A DNA stretch of 20,853 nt from JADFNO01 sp965369945 (lineage in GTDB: Bacteria; Planctomycetota; Phycisphaerae; Phycisphaerales; SM1A02). The translations under genes were made by a program, and so were the position numbers. The stretch covers positions 1 through 20,853 of the forward strand of contig CBDUST010000047.1 of assembly GCA_965369945.1 (NCBI GenBank), given 5' to 3'. The notes under the pieces are model-generated. The model was not told where the DNA came from, searched no databases, and worked only from the letters and a program-made list of their open reading frames with translations. Positions 1 through 8,500 of the stretch are shown here, piece after piece (position 1 is the stretch's first letter; each line of letters opens with the position of its first letter).

Positions 1-112
1 GAATACCGATTAGGGGGAGATTGTAGGCGATTCGCCGCTTGACTTGGTGACGGTGGTTTGAATTGCTCCGTCCGGCCGTCGCAACATCGGGTGTCCGCTA
101 CCGTGGGACGGA
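1..112. other. Left-edge non-coding stretch
   Basis: This segment lies downstream of the membrane-protein stop codon. I see no supported ORF, RNA or clear terminator. CCGTCC near 68-73 and GGACGG near 106-111 are complementary, but the intervening loop is too long for a normal terminator. It may belong to a gene outside the window. Confidence 0.4.
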
Positions 113-646
113 TCACACGAGGCCAGCCAAGATAACGCCGATCGCGATACCCGCGCCGATCTTCAGCACGAATGTGAGAAATGCCACCAGAATCGAATCG
201 CCGATATCCAATTCGAACAGCCAGGCGAGCATAGCCACATAGCAGACGAGTTGAATCAACCAGCCGACGAACGCCAGTTCGCCGAGGAAGAGCCCGATCA
301 TATCCGTCATTGCGTAGATCCCAGCGAGGCGCAGTATGCCGAGTCTCAAGGGTCCCATCCCGCCCAGCCAAATCGCCGACGCAGCCCAAAGACCAGCGAC
401 ACCGACGATCAACTCGATCGAAATGCCGAGGACATAGAGAAGGGCGCTGCCAATGCCTGACATCTCGTCCGGGCCTGCACCGCCGGAGAACAGAAGGGAG
501 CCCATGACCATGCCGCCGCCAAGTAGCAGCATTACCGTCGGCTTGATGTATTCCATCCGGGCGGCGCGCTCGCCGGCGTCACGGTCCTGCTGAAGCGTTT
601 CCCTCTTGCGAATGTTCGAGAAGCGCGGATCCTGAATTGGTGTCAT
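113..646 (-). CDS. Hypothetical multi-pass inner-membrane protein
   Basis: The 177-residue product has a charged cytoplasmic N-terminus (about residues 1-35) followed by about five hydrophobic segments, near 36-54, 67-93, 100-122, 125-145 and 150-176. The second to fifth are rich in Gly, Leu, Ile and Ala, and short loops join them. I recognise no catalytic motif or named family. The ATG start is supported by a GGGAG ribosome-binding site about eight bases upstream. It is the second of two same-strand genes after the methyltransferase, but a 125-base gap containing an inverted repeat separates them, so co-transcription is uncertain. A small integral membrane protein of unknown role is as far as the sequence supports. 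Confidence 0.75.
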   Translation of the reverse strand: MTPIQDPRFSNIRKRETLQQDRDAGERAARMEYIKPTVMLLLGGGMVMGSLLFSGGAGPDEMSGIGSALLYVLGISIELIVGVAGLWAASAIWLGGMGPLRLGILRLAGIYAMTDMIGLFLGELAFVGWLIQLVCYVAMLAWLFELDIGDSILVAFLTFVLKIGAGIAIGVILAGLV

Positions 647-731
647 GGTCTGGCTCCCACTGTGTAGTTTCAGAAGCGCTAGAGCACTGCGATGATGTAC
701 CGTAACAGCCTAGGCCGCAGTGTGAGATGGG

Positions 732-763
732 GCATGTCCCAAATCCCCGGTTGTCCGACATGC
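732..763. repeat. Perfect 7-bp inverted repeat between two minus-strand genes
   Basis: GCATGTC at 732-738 is exactly complementary to GACATGC at 757-763, with an 18-base loop that contains a CCCC/GGGG-type core. It starts nine bases past the methyltransferase stop, so it could be part of a terminator or mRNA 3' end. No U-tract follows on either strand. A remnant of a REP-type palindrome is an alternative. Confidence 0.4.
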
Positions 764-771
764 AACGATCG

Positions 772-1644
772 CTACTTTTCCGCTACAAGATAAGCGATCC
801 AACCTTCGCAGGCCTCGCCGACCGTGGTCGGCTTGAACTCGCCGTCGCCTTCTTCGGTCTCCTCATCGGTGCCTTCCCAATAGACTGTCACTTTGCGGAA
901 CCCAGCCTCGGTCAACAACTCTTGCAGCTCCGGCAAGGTCCACAGCCGCCAATCGTACTTGAACGCTTTTTTTATCTTCGAGCCGTCGGGAAAGTGGAAG
1001 TGGATGTAGTTGACCGCATCGCCGGTGATCGGGTTGTAGGCGTGTTGATCCCAGATATAAGTGAAGCCCTTGACCTTGCGCGGCTCCTCCAATTCCTCGA
1101 ATGACTCGCTGCCGCCATAGGCGTCGAGCAAGAACATTCCGTCTTCCGCGAGCGACGATCGCACGTGCTTGAAATACTTGCTCATGTCGTGGCGCGTCTT
1201 GAACAAGAAGTAGCTGAAGTTCATCGCTAGAACGCACTCAACCGGCGGCATTCGCACGGTTCGCACATCGTCTTGCTTAAGGGTCAACCGAGCTTGTTGA
1301 TCTTTATCAAGTCGGTCGTCGAGTCTCGCTTTGCACCACGCCAAAACGGACGGCTCGATATCGACGCCGATCGCGGTATTGCCCTTTCGAAGTTTGACCC
1401 ATTCGATGGATGTGGCGGCGGTTCCGCAAAAATCTTCTCGCAGATGTCGAGCGAGCCGTTTTCGCCGCTCTTTCCAAACCTGGTCGATGAACTCGCATTC
1501 CGCCTCGGTATCCTGCACCGACAGTTCGTACAGCTCGTGTCTGTCGCTGGTCTTGGCGGTTCGCTTGCTGCGACCCTTGCCCTTGGCTTTGGTCTTATTT
1601 TGACCCTTGCCTTTCTTCTTTTTCCCTGGGTTCTTTCGACTCAT
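772..1644 (-). CDS. Class I SAM-dependent methyltransferase with Lys-rich N-terminal tail
   Basis: The 290-residue product has a Rossmann-type methyltransferase core. Motif I is a variant (REDFCGTAATSIEWV, residues 69-83), followed by the acidic cofactor-binding segment GVDIEPSVL (93-101), then a beta4-like LAMNFSYF and FLLDAYGG. Residues 1-31 are almost entirely Lys, Gly, Arg, Thr and Asn, resembling a disordered nucleic-acid-binding tail; that role is inferred. The substrate cannot be told from sequence. The ATG lacks a ribosome-binding site, and a TACACT hexamer ends eight bases before it, so the transcript may be leaderless. It is divergent from the cupin gene with only 82 bases between starts. 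Confidence 0.85.
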   Translation of the reverse strand: MSRKNPGKKKKGKGQNKTKAKGKGRSKRTAKTSDRHELYELSVQDTEAECEFIDQVWKERRKRLARHLREDFCGTAATSIEWVKLRKGNTAIGVDIEPSVLAWCKARLDDRLDKDQQARLTLKQDDVRTVRMPPVECVLAMNFSYFLFKTRHDMSKYFKHVRSSLAEDGMFLLDAYGGSESFEELEEPRKVKGFTYIWDQHAYNPITGDAVNYIHFHFPDGSKIKKAFKYDWRLWTLPELQELLTEAGFRKVTVYWEGTDEETEEGDGEFKPTTVGEACEGWIAYLVAEK

Positions 1645-1652
1645 GGCGGCGT

Positions 1653-1658
1653 AGTGTA
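1653..1658 (-). promoter_or_regulatory. Candidate -10 element (TACACT) for a leaderless methyltransferase mRNA
   Basis: Read on the minus strand, TACACT is followed by eight bases and then the ATG. A sigma-70-type start about seven bases after the hexamer would leave almost no 5' leader, and there is no purine-rich ribosome-binding site. I see no convincing -35 element, so this rests on the hexamer and its spacing only. Confidence 0.3.
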
Positions 1659-1685
1659 GCGACGCCGGCCAGTTTCGCCCGGTCC

Positions 1686-1691
1686 TACAAT
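1686..1691 (+). promoter_or_regulatory. Candidate -10 element (TACAAT) for the cupin gene
   Basis: TACAAT matches the sigma-70 -10 consensus at five of six bases and lies 35 bases before the GTG start, leaving room for the AAGGGAGAAG ribosome-binding site. The expected -35 position holds CGCCGG, which is not a match, so support is partial. Confidence 0.3.
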
Positions 1692-1726
1692 GCCGGGCAG
1701 TACGTCAGCCCAAGGGAGAAGCGCTC

Positions 1727-2080
1727 GTGGATCCAATCGTCATCAAACGATTTGATAACCCGGACGAAACTCGGCAGTTCGAGAAAGGAGTCTTCGAACT
1801 TGTGAAGATCGGAGGGATGGCGCTGGGCCGGGCGAGCTATGAGCCGGGCTGGAAGTGGTCCGAGCATGTTGCGCCGATCGCCGGTACAGAAAGCTGCCAG
1901 GTCGAACACGTCGGGATGGTGATGTCCGGGAGAGTCATGGTCGCCATGGACGATGGCTCAGAGTTCGAGCTTGGTCCGGGCGATCTGTTTTATATCCCGC
2001 CGGGACACGACAGTTGGGTTCTTGGCGACGAGCCGTACGTTTCCATTCATTTGCTCGGCGCGGCAGACTACGCACACTAA
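1727..2080 (+). CDS. Small single-domain cupin protein
   Basis: The 117-residue product is a single cupin barrel. Residues 60-76 (EHVGMVMSGRVMVAMDD) fit the first cupin strand pair, with Glu60 and His61 as possible ligands. Residues 84-95 (PGDLFYIPPGHD) are the classic second motif, with His94. His47 in WSEHV could be another ligand, but the canonical HxH of motif 1 is not clearly present, so metal binding is uncertain. The GTG start is chosen because AAGGGAGAAG lies just upstream at good spacing. Such small cupins can be isomerases, dioxygenases or sugar- and ligand-binding proteins, and this sequence does not decide. It ends 16 bases before the convergent TPR gene. Confidence 0.85.
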   Translation: MDPIVIKRFDNPDETRQFEKGVFELVKIGGMALGRASYEPGWKWSEHVAPIAGTESCQVEHVGMVMSGRVMVAMDDGSEFELGPGDLFYIPPGHDSWVLGDEPYVSIHLLGAADYAH

Positions 2081-2096
2081 AGCGGCCTGACGAAAC

Positions 2097-2867
2097 CTAC
2101 CGCGACGAGGCCGGCATCCGTACCTCAAGCAACGCCATGAATTGCGAGGGGAGCATGTGGTCGAGTGCCTGTGCAGCTCGTACGTGCTGCCATGCGGCGT
2201 CGGCCTGGCCGGAGTAGTAGCTCCAAATCGCCAATCGTTCGTGCGCCAAAGCGTGGTCGGGCTGCAATTGGACGACTTGCTGCATCTGCCGCGTTGCCCC
2301 ATTAGGCTCGCCGGTCATCCACAAGGTAATCGCCAGGTTGAATTGAGCGTCGATGAACTCCGGGTCGAGTCGAACCGCTGTGCGCAGCGCCGCTAGTGCC
2401 TCGTCCATCTTGTTTTGCAACCTCAAGATCATTCCCAGCCCGTTGTATGGGTCAGCAAGGTCCGGTGCCCGTTGGATCGAATCCCGATAGGCTGCGATCG
2501 CCTGTAGAGCCAGGCCCGAATCAACCAGCGCCGATGCTTCTTCAAAGCGAGCCCAGGCGAACTCAAGGTCATAGTCGTCCTCGGATTCGACTTCCACGAC
2601 GCCGGTATCGAATCGCAAGCCGGCGATGGCCGCAGCGAATCGAGCTTGTTTGTAGTTGGTTGGCCCGGGCGTCGTGCTTGTTTCGCCGGTGCTTCGCTGC
2701 GCGCTTCCGGGGGCGGGGGCGTTATAGGCCAGTACTTGCTGGGACTCACGGCTGCCCTGGATCGAGTTTGCCGCGGGACCTTGGTCAGTCCCCAGCTTGT
2801 AACTCACGCCAAGCAACATGGCGACTACGCAGCCGGCGGCAATCCTGATTCTTCGTTTGGATAGCAC
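2097..2867 (-). CDS. Membrane-anchored or secreted TPR protein
   Basis: The 256-residue product starts with a basic N-terminus and a hydrophobic stretch (about residues 9-23) that fits a signal anchor or signal peptide, followed by a low-complexity Ser/Thr/Pro/Ala linker. The C-terminal half contains about three to four TPR units, recognisable by the pattern of LAxQAIAAYRDSIQRAPD, YNGLGMILRLQNKMDEAL and FNLAITLWMTGEPNGA. TPRs mediate protein-protein contacts; the partner is unknown. The GTG start has a strong GGAGG ribosome-binding site seven bases upstream. It is divergent from the Asp-box protein gene, with about 210 bases between the two starts. Confidence 0.85.
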   Translation of the reverse strand: MLSKRRIRIAAGCVVAMLLGVSYKLGTDQGPAANSIQGSRESQQVLAYNAPAPGSAQRSTGETSTTPGPTNYKQARFAAAIAGLRFDTGVVEVESEDDYDLEFAWARFEEASALVDSGLALQAIAAYRDSIQRAPDLADPYNGLGMILRLQNKMDEALAALRTAVRLDPEFIDAQFNLAITLWMTGEPNGATRQMQQVVQLQPDHALAHERLAIWSYYSGQADAAWQHVRAAQALDHMLPSQFMALLEVRMPASSR

Positions 2868-3079
2868 GTTGTTCCTCCAAGCGAACGGTTCATCGATGAT
2901 GCGCAGAAGGTGCGCAACGCACTACGGCGCGGTGGAACAACCCAATCGTCTGTTTTGTGTCGAACGCTCAAATCCTCTTGCTATGTAGCTACTTCCGATA
3001 AGCGGGTCTCGCAGTTTTGGCAGCCGTGCCTTCCAACATGGACGACAAATCTGCAGCACGCTCTCACGGAGGTCTTCTT
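2868..3079. other. Divergent intergenic region between TPR and Asp-box genes
   Basis: This 212-base gap should hold promoters for both flanking genes. It contains the ribosome-binding sites of each (GGAGG on the minus strand near 2874-2878, GGAGG on the plus strand at 3068-3072). I see no convincing -35/-10 pair. The upstream TTG at 3017 is open in frame with the + gene but lacks a ribosome-binding site and would prepend residues before the signal peptide. Confidence 0.4.
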
Positions 3080-4837
3080 ATGCGCTGCCCGTGGATCATC
3101 GAGTTGGCAGGGGTTGTTGCCTTGACCGCAAGTGCAATTGCACAGGAACCGACAATCGGGCCGCCGGTGCGCATTGACCTTGGCGGATCGATAGCGGCAG
3201 CCAACGAAACCAGCGCCGCTTCGACAGAGGCCAATCCGCTGGAGATTGTCGCCGCCTTCAACGACTGGCGAGAATCATCCGGCAACACTGAACGGATTCG
3301 ACTGGGCGTTGCGGTGAGTCTCGATGGTGGCGCGAACTGGTCGGATTCCGTCCTTCGTCCGCCCTCGGTCAACCAGAGCCTCATCGAAGGTGATGCGATG
3401 ACCGCCTTCGACGATCGAACCGGAACGATGTGGGCCGGCGCAATCAGCTTCACCGAGAACGGCGGTATATTCGTGGCCCGCAAAGAGCCCGGTTCCGGTT
3501 CGTTTAACCCCGCCGTCATGGCGCACGTGAGTCCCGATGCTGACAAATGTTGGATGGCTGCGGGGCCGCGACCAGGTGAGCCGGACTCCACACGACTGTA
3601 TGTCGCGTTCAACGAGGGCGTGATCTGGTCCGACGATATGGGTGAAACGTGGAGCAACCCAACCTCACTCGGTGTCGGCGCCGGGTTCGTACCACGTGTG
3701 GGGCCAAACGGTGAACTCTACATCGCTTACTGGGGCGGTGGCGCCGAGATGCGCTTGCTTCGCAGTCTTGACGGCGGCGCCAACTTCCCCCCACCCCATC
3801 TCATCGCCGTCCGCATGGATATCTGGGGCAATGCCTCGTTCAACTCGCGCTTTCCCGGCACGTTCCGTGTTGCACCGTTCGTCTACTTTGACGTCGATCC
3901 AAACGACGGCACGCTCTACGCAGTTTACTTCGATACGACTGCTATCGAAGGCGCCAACTTCGATGTTGATCTTTACTTTTGCAAGTCAACCGACCAGGGG
4001 GAGACGTGGACGATGCCGGTCGTGATCAACGCCGACAATGATCCGCCGGGCGATCAATTTTTCTCCTGGCTGGAAGTGGATCGCTACAGTCGAATTCACA
4101 TCGCCTATCTGGATTCTCGTAACACCGTGCAAGATGACAACACGGAACATGGCATGCTCGACGCCTATTACATGTTCAGCAGCGATGGCGGGGACAGTTT
4201 CCAGGAGTTTCGCCTTACGGGCGATCCTTGGGACAGCGAGGACGACGGCCTGGATCGCGTCTCGCAGTTCATCGGCGACTACCTGGGCCTGAGCGTGGCC
4301 GGCAACCGCGTGTATCCGGTCTACCTGAGCACCGCCAACGGCGACGCCGATATCTACACCAACGTGATCACTTTTCTCAACAGCGATGATGGACTGGTTT
4401 CAGTAAATGCGTTCCGCGGTTTCCACAACTCCGGTGACCTGAACAGCCTTCTGGACTCGGATGATGACAAGCTGTGCTACAACCCGGGCATCGTTCTCGA
4501 TCAATCCGAAGCTCCGATCACGCTGGACTTCGTAGGATCGTTGCCAAACGACTCGCCAGCTTCGCTCGACGTGACGATTGAATCGTCAGCGAACACCGTT
4601 GGTTTGGAACTCACCTTCTCATTCTGGAACTACAACACGGAGTCGTGGGATGTTGTTGGTACGGACACGCAAACGAACGGCGCCGATACGGTCAGGACGT
4701 TCGCCGGCACACCGGCCGATCATGTAGAGCTGGGCACAGGCGAAGTGAGGACTCGATACGAGGTTCGAGTCGTGAGCTTTATCTTCCTGTTCCCATGGCT
4801 GGATTGTGTTGACCATGTCTACTGGACGACCACTTGA
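3080..4837 (+). CDS. Secreted sialidase-fold (BNR/Asp-box) protein, truncated before its dockerin-like tail
   Basis: The ATG at 3080 is preferred over the in-frame TTG at 3017 because GGAGG lies eight bases upstream and the protein then begins with a signal peptide (MRCPWIIELAGVV, cleavage likely after AIA). Five Asp boxes of the S-x-D-x-G-x-x-W/F type start near residues 80 (SLDGGANW), 184 (SDDMGETW), 229 (SLDGGANF), 303 (STDQGETW) and 367 (SSDGGDSF), indicating a six-bladed sialidase-type propeller. I do not see the arginine triad clearly enough to claim sialidase activity. A C-terminal beta-rich domain (about 450-585) follows and the ORF stops at YWTTT. Downstream sequence encodes the dockerin-like segment this protein would be expected to carry, so the gene may be recently shortened, or read through at TGA. 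Confidence 0.85.
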   Translation: MRCPWIIELAGVVALTASAIAQEPTIGPPVRIDLGGSIAAANETSAASTEANPLEIVAAFNDWRESSGNTERIRLGVAVSLDGGANWSDSVLRPPSVNQSLIEGDAMTAFDDRTGTMWAGAISFTENGGIFVARKEPGSGSFNPAVMAHVSPDADKCWMAAGPRPGEPDSTRLYVAFNEGVIWSDDMGETWSNPTSLGVGAGFVPRVGPNGELYIAYWGGGAEMRLLRSLDGGANFPPPHLIAVRMDIWGNASFNSRFPGTFRVAPFVYFDVDPNDGTLYAVYFDTTAIEGANFDVDLYFCKSTDQGETWTMPVVINADNDPPGDQFFSWLEVDRYSRIHIAYLDSRNTVQDDNTEHGMLDAYYMFSSDGGDSFQEFRLTGDPWDSEDDGLDRVSQFIGDYLGLSVAGNRVYPVYLSTANGDADIYTNVITFLNSDDGLVSVNAFRGFHNSGDLNSLLDSDDDKLCYNPGIVLDQSEAPITLDFVGSLPNDSPASLDVTIESSANTVGLELTFSFWNYNTESWDVVGTDTQTNGADTVRTFAGTPADHVELGTGEVRTRYEVRVVSFIFLFPWLDCVDHVYWTTT

Positions 4838-4960
4838 CCTTCCTGCCAACTGGGGCCGTGCGAGGATGGCGATGATGGCCCGGCCGACCTCAACGACGAT
4901 TGCACCGTTGGCGCGGCTGATCTGCTCATCTTGCTGGCCAATTGGGGTCCCTGTCCTTGA
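4838..4960 (+). pseudogene. Detached dockerin-like C-terminal tail (remnant or readthrough extension)
   Basis: Immediately after the TGA at 4835-4837 the same frame stays open for 40 codons. It encodes EDGDDGPADLNDDC, then TVGAADLLILLANWGPCP and a TGA at 4958-4960. The D-x-N-x-D pattern followed by an aliphatic helix and ANWGPC is the dockerin-like calcium-binding repeat common at the C-termini of secreted planctomycete proteins. The first codons (PSCQLGPC) look like a frame-shifted earlier repeat: in the next frame, bases 4836-4856 read DLPANWG, and inserting one C in GGGGCCGTG would give ANWGPCEDGDD. It has no start codon or ribosome-binding site of its own. Confidence 0.65.
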
Positions 4961-4985
4961 AGAAGAGAATAGGGACGCTGCGCGT

Positions 4986-5002
4986 CACCCGCTAAACGGG
5001 TG
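4986..5002. terminator. Weak hairpin between convergent genes
   Basis: CACCCG (4986-4991) and CGGGTG (4997-5002) form a 6-bp stem with a CTAAA loop, 26 bases after the dockerin remnant stop. There is no adjacent U-tract on either strand, so intrinsic termination is uncertain. Its place between convergent genes fits a 3'-end structure. Confidence 0.35.
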
Positions 5003-5021
5003 TGAGCCGTTTCATGTCTCG

Positions 5022-5053
5022 ATGCCATGATGCCATGATGCCATGATGCCACG
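5022..5053. repeat. Tandem repeat, 8-bp unit ATGCCATG, four copies
   Basis: Three perfect copies of ATGCCATG and one with a single change (ATGCCACG) run head to tail. The unit is partly self-complementary (CATG). It lies in the gap between the dockerin remnant and the convergent Dabb lipoprotein gene, just outside its stop codon, so length changes would not alter either protein. Confidence 0.85.
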
Positions 5054-5066
5054 ATCCCTTCCCGCG

Positions 5067-5459
5067 CTACCTTGTTCGGTCGATTGTGTCGTACGCGCGT
5101 TGCCACTGCAAGCGCGGCTGCCATTTGCCTTGGAGTCTGATGTGCGTGGGGTGTTCCAGGTAGTCCTCGTAGTCTTCTTGGCTCATGAACCCCATATATA
5201 TCGCGACGTCGTAGTCGCTGTCGACGTTTGCGCCGCGGACTTCAAAGTGTTTGCCTGAGTAGTACGATACGACGCCGGGGATCATTGACAGATGCTCGTC
5301 GCAATCGGCGATCAGCTCGTCGGCGGTGGCGGGACTCTTGAGTTTGAAGAAAACGACGTGATTGATCAGAGCCGGGCGAGCCGGCTTGGGCATCGCACTA
5401 CAGCCGATCAGAAGCGGCGAAATGAACAATACGCACATCCAGCGGGGGAAACGGCTCAT
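5067..5459 (-). CDS. Dabb-domain (stress-responsive A/B barrel) lipoprotein
   Basis: The 130-residue protein begins with a lipoprotein signal peptide ending in the lipobox LLIGC, so it is probably lipid-anchored. The rest is a Dabb-type ferredoxin-like fold: INHVVFFKLKS is the typical first strand with its conserved His, followed by the helix DELIADCDEHLSMIPGV, SYYSGKHF and DVAIYMGFMSQEDYEDYLE with HPTHIR. Dabb proteins are usually cytoplasmic; an exported version is less usual and its function is unknown. The ATG at 5459 is chosen over a TTG two codons upstream because AGGAG lies six bases before the ATG. Confidence 0.85.
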   Translation of the reverse strand: MSRFPRWMCVLFISPLLIGCSAMPKPARPALINHVVFFKLKSPATADELIADCDEHLSMIPGVVSYYSGKHFEVRGANVDSDYDVAIYMGFMSQEDYEDYLEHPTHIRLQGKWQPRLQWQRAYDTIDRTR

Positions 5460-5578
5460 GGTCAACTCCTGAAGAGCACCCTAGCCTCTTGAAGGATCGT
5501 GTACGGTTGCGTATACCACGAATTACGCTCGCCGCCAAACCCGATTCGGCAACCTTAGTCACACCACGAGGAGAATCC

Positions 5579-8500
5579 ATGATCCGCATATCGATCACTC
5601 TCGCGTTCGCAGTGCTTGTATCGGCCCAAACGCTGTCCGCTGGTGATTCGCCACAAGGGTATTACCGTCAGCCTGCGATCAATGGTGACACGATCGTGTT
5701 TGTCGCAGAAGGCGATTTGTGGAAGGTTTCGACCGATGGCGGCACGGCTACGCGACTCACGACACACCATGGGGCCGAATCGACGCCGGCGATCTCCGGT
5801 GACGGTCAGACGTTGGCGTTTACCGCCCAATATGAAGGCCCCACCGAGTTGTACACGATGCCCCTAAACGGCGGTTTGCCCACGCGCCGAACGTACGACG
5901 GAGCGCGCAACGCCGCAGTCGGGTTCACGCCTGGCGGTGATCTTGTGTACGCCACGCGGTTGTACTCCACCTTGCCAGACACCCAGCTTGTTTCGATCGA
6001 CCTAACAAGCGGAGCGCGCGCTCGAATACCGCTCAGCCAAGCCGCTGAAGCCACATTCAACGATGACGGATCGATGTTGTTCTTCACGCGCTTGAGCAAG
6101 CAAGGAAGCAACACCAAGCGGTACAAAGGTGGGACCGCGCAGAACATTTGGAAGTTTGCGCTGAATCGCAACTCCGAGGCTGTTCCGCTTACGCCCGATT
6201 ATCCCGGGACGAGTCGGTATCCGATGTATTGGCGCGGCCGGGTGTACTACGCTGCCGATAGTGACGGCCACATGAATCTTTGGTCCATGGATGAGCAGGG
6301 CAACAACTCACGACAACTGACAAATCACAGGGGATGGGATGTGCAATCGCCGTCGCTAGGGCAGGGGCGGATCGTGTATCAACTTGGCGCGGACCTGCAT
6401 CTGTTTGATATCGAAAAGCGGCAAGACCGGCTGTTGCCCATCACTATCGACTCGGATTTCGATCAAACGCGCGAAAAGTGGGTCGAGAAGCCCATGGACT
6501 ATCTCTCAGCGGCGCACATTTCGCCGAATGGTGATCGTGTTGTACTGATTGCTCGCGGCGAGGCGTTCGTCGTCCCGCACCGTCAAGGACGGCTCGTGCA
6601 TGTCACGCGCGCACCTGATGTTCGGTATCGCGATGCGCGTTTCATGGGCGATGGTGAATCGCTGCTGGCCATTTCCGATGAATCGGGCGAATTGGAATTC
6701 TGGACACTACCTGCCAATGGCGTCGGCGATCGCGAGCAACTGACGGATGATGGGAAAGTGCTTCGCTGGGAGGGCGTGCCTTCGCCGGATGGGAAGTGGA
6801 TTGCCCATCACGATAAGAACTGGGAATTGTGGCTTTATGACATTCAGGGGAAGACTCAAACAAAGATCGACGTTTCGCCGTTCGATCGATTTCGCGATCT
6901 TACTTGGTCGCCTGACAGTCGCTGGCTTTCGTACGTCGGCTCGGCAGGGAACGAGAACCCGCGAATCAAACTTTACAACGTTGGGACGAAGGTCGTAACG
7001 CCGCTCACAACGGATCGGTACTCCAGCGATAGCCCCGCTTGGAGTAGCGATGGCAAGTGGATCTATTTTCTTTCAGATCGACATCTCCGATCGCTTGTTG
7101 GTAGCCCATGGGGGACGCATCAGCCCGAGCCGTTCTTTGATCGCAAGACGAAGGTGTACAAAATCGCACTGACGGCTGGGCTGCGCTCGCCGTTTGCGCC
7201 GGATGATGAGTTGAGCCGCGAAGCCGCAAGCGGCGAGGAAGAGGATACGGAGCAAGACTCCGAAGAGAGTGAGGAAGAGGATGAACCTGCCGAGGTCGAG
7301 CCGATTGAGGTTGACTTAGAGCATATCCAAGCGCGCTTGTACGACGTTCCGGTCGCCCCCGGAAATTACAGCGATCTCATGGTGACGGAGGATCGGCTGT
7401 TGTTCACCGCGGTTGACGATCTGCACGAACGCAAACGTCATCTAAAGGCGATGAAGATCACCAACGACGAGCCGAAAGTCGAGACGCTCGTGGAGGATAT
7501 TCAAGGCGTCGAACTCTCAGCCGATCGCAAAAAGTTGCTCGTTCGCAAGTCGAGCAAGCTGTACATTATCGACGCCGATGCTTCAGCGCCCGCCAAGCTC
7601 GAGAAGAAGGAAGTGAATCTCGCCGGTTGGAAGTTTCCGCTCACGCCGCGTGAGGAATGGCGTCAGATGTTCGTCGACGCATGGCGTTTAGAGCGCGATT
7701 ACTTCTATGACCAGGGGATGCACGGCGTGGATTGGCCGGCCATGCTGGACAAGTACTTGCCGCTGGTCGATCGCGTGCGCGATCGGGCCGAACTGGCGGA
7801 CCTTATTGCGCAGATGGTGTCCGAGCTGTCAGCGCTGCACATCTTCGTGTATGGGGGCGATCTGCGGAGCGGCAAAGAGAGCATCCAAATCGGATCGCTC
7901 GGGGCTCTGCTTGTTGGGGACCCACAAGCCGGCGGCCATCGCATCGAGCATATCTACCAGTCCGATCCCGATGAACCGCATCGAAGCTCGCCGTTGGCGC
8001 GACCTGATCTTGACATTCACGAAGGCGATGTCATCACGATGATCAACGGCGTCTCCACACTGACCGTCGCAGACTGCGGCCAGTTGCTGCGCAATCAAGC
8101 GGGCAAGCAAGTCTTGTTGCACATCGCCCCGGCCAACGGCGACGAACGCGATGTGATTGTGAAACCCATCAGTCAACGCGCCGCGTCGAGTCTGCGGTAC
8201 GACGAGTGGGAGTACACTCGCCGAGTGATCGTTGATGAAGTGAGCAACGATGAGATCGGCTACGTTCATCTGCGGGCAATGGGCTCGAACGACATTGCCC
8301 AATGGGCCCGCGATTACTATCCCATCTATCGGCGCAAGGGTTTGATCATCGACGTGCGCCACAACGGCGGCGGGAATATTGATTCGTGGATTCTTGAGAA
8401 GCTCATGCGCAAAGCGTGGTTCTATTGGCAGGGGCGCGTGGGCGAGCCGACGTGGAATATGCAATACGCATTCCGCGGCCATATGGTGATTCTTTGCGAC

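Noticed and set aside
3017..3079. Upstream TTG start for the Asp-box protein
   Set aside because: It has no ribosome-binding site and would place polar residues before a good signal peptide. The ATG at 3080 has GGAGG at proper spacing.
4806..5030. Separate small plus-strand gene starting at 4806 and reading DLPANWG
   Set aside because: Only a few codons match a dockerin-like repeat, then the frame loses all similarity. It is better explained as a frame-shifted remnant of the upstream gene.
5022..5053. CRISPR-like array
   Set aside because: Units are 8 bp with no spacers, so this is a simple tandem repeat.
5489..5578. Upstream TTG start for the tricorn protease
   Set aside because: It adds 30 residues before the signal peptide and lacks a ribosome-binding site, while ATG 5579 has GAGGAGA.
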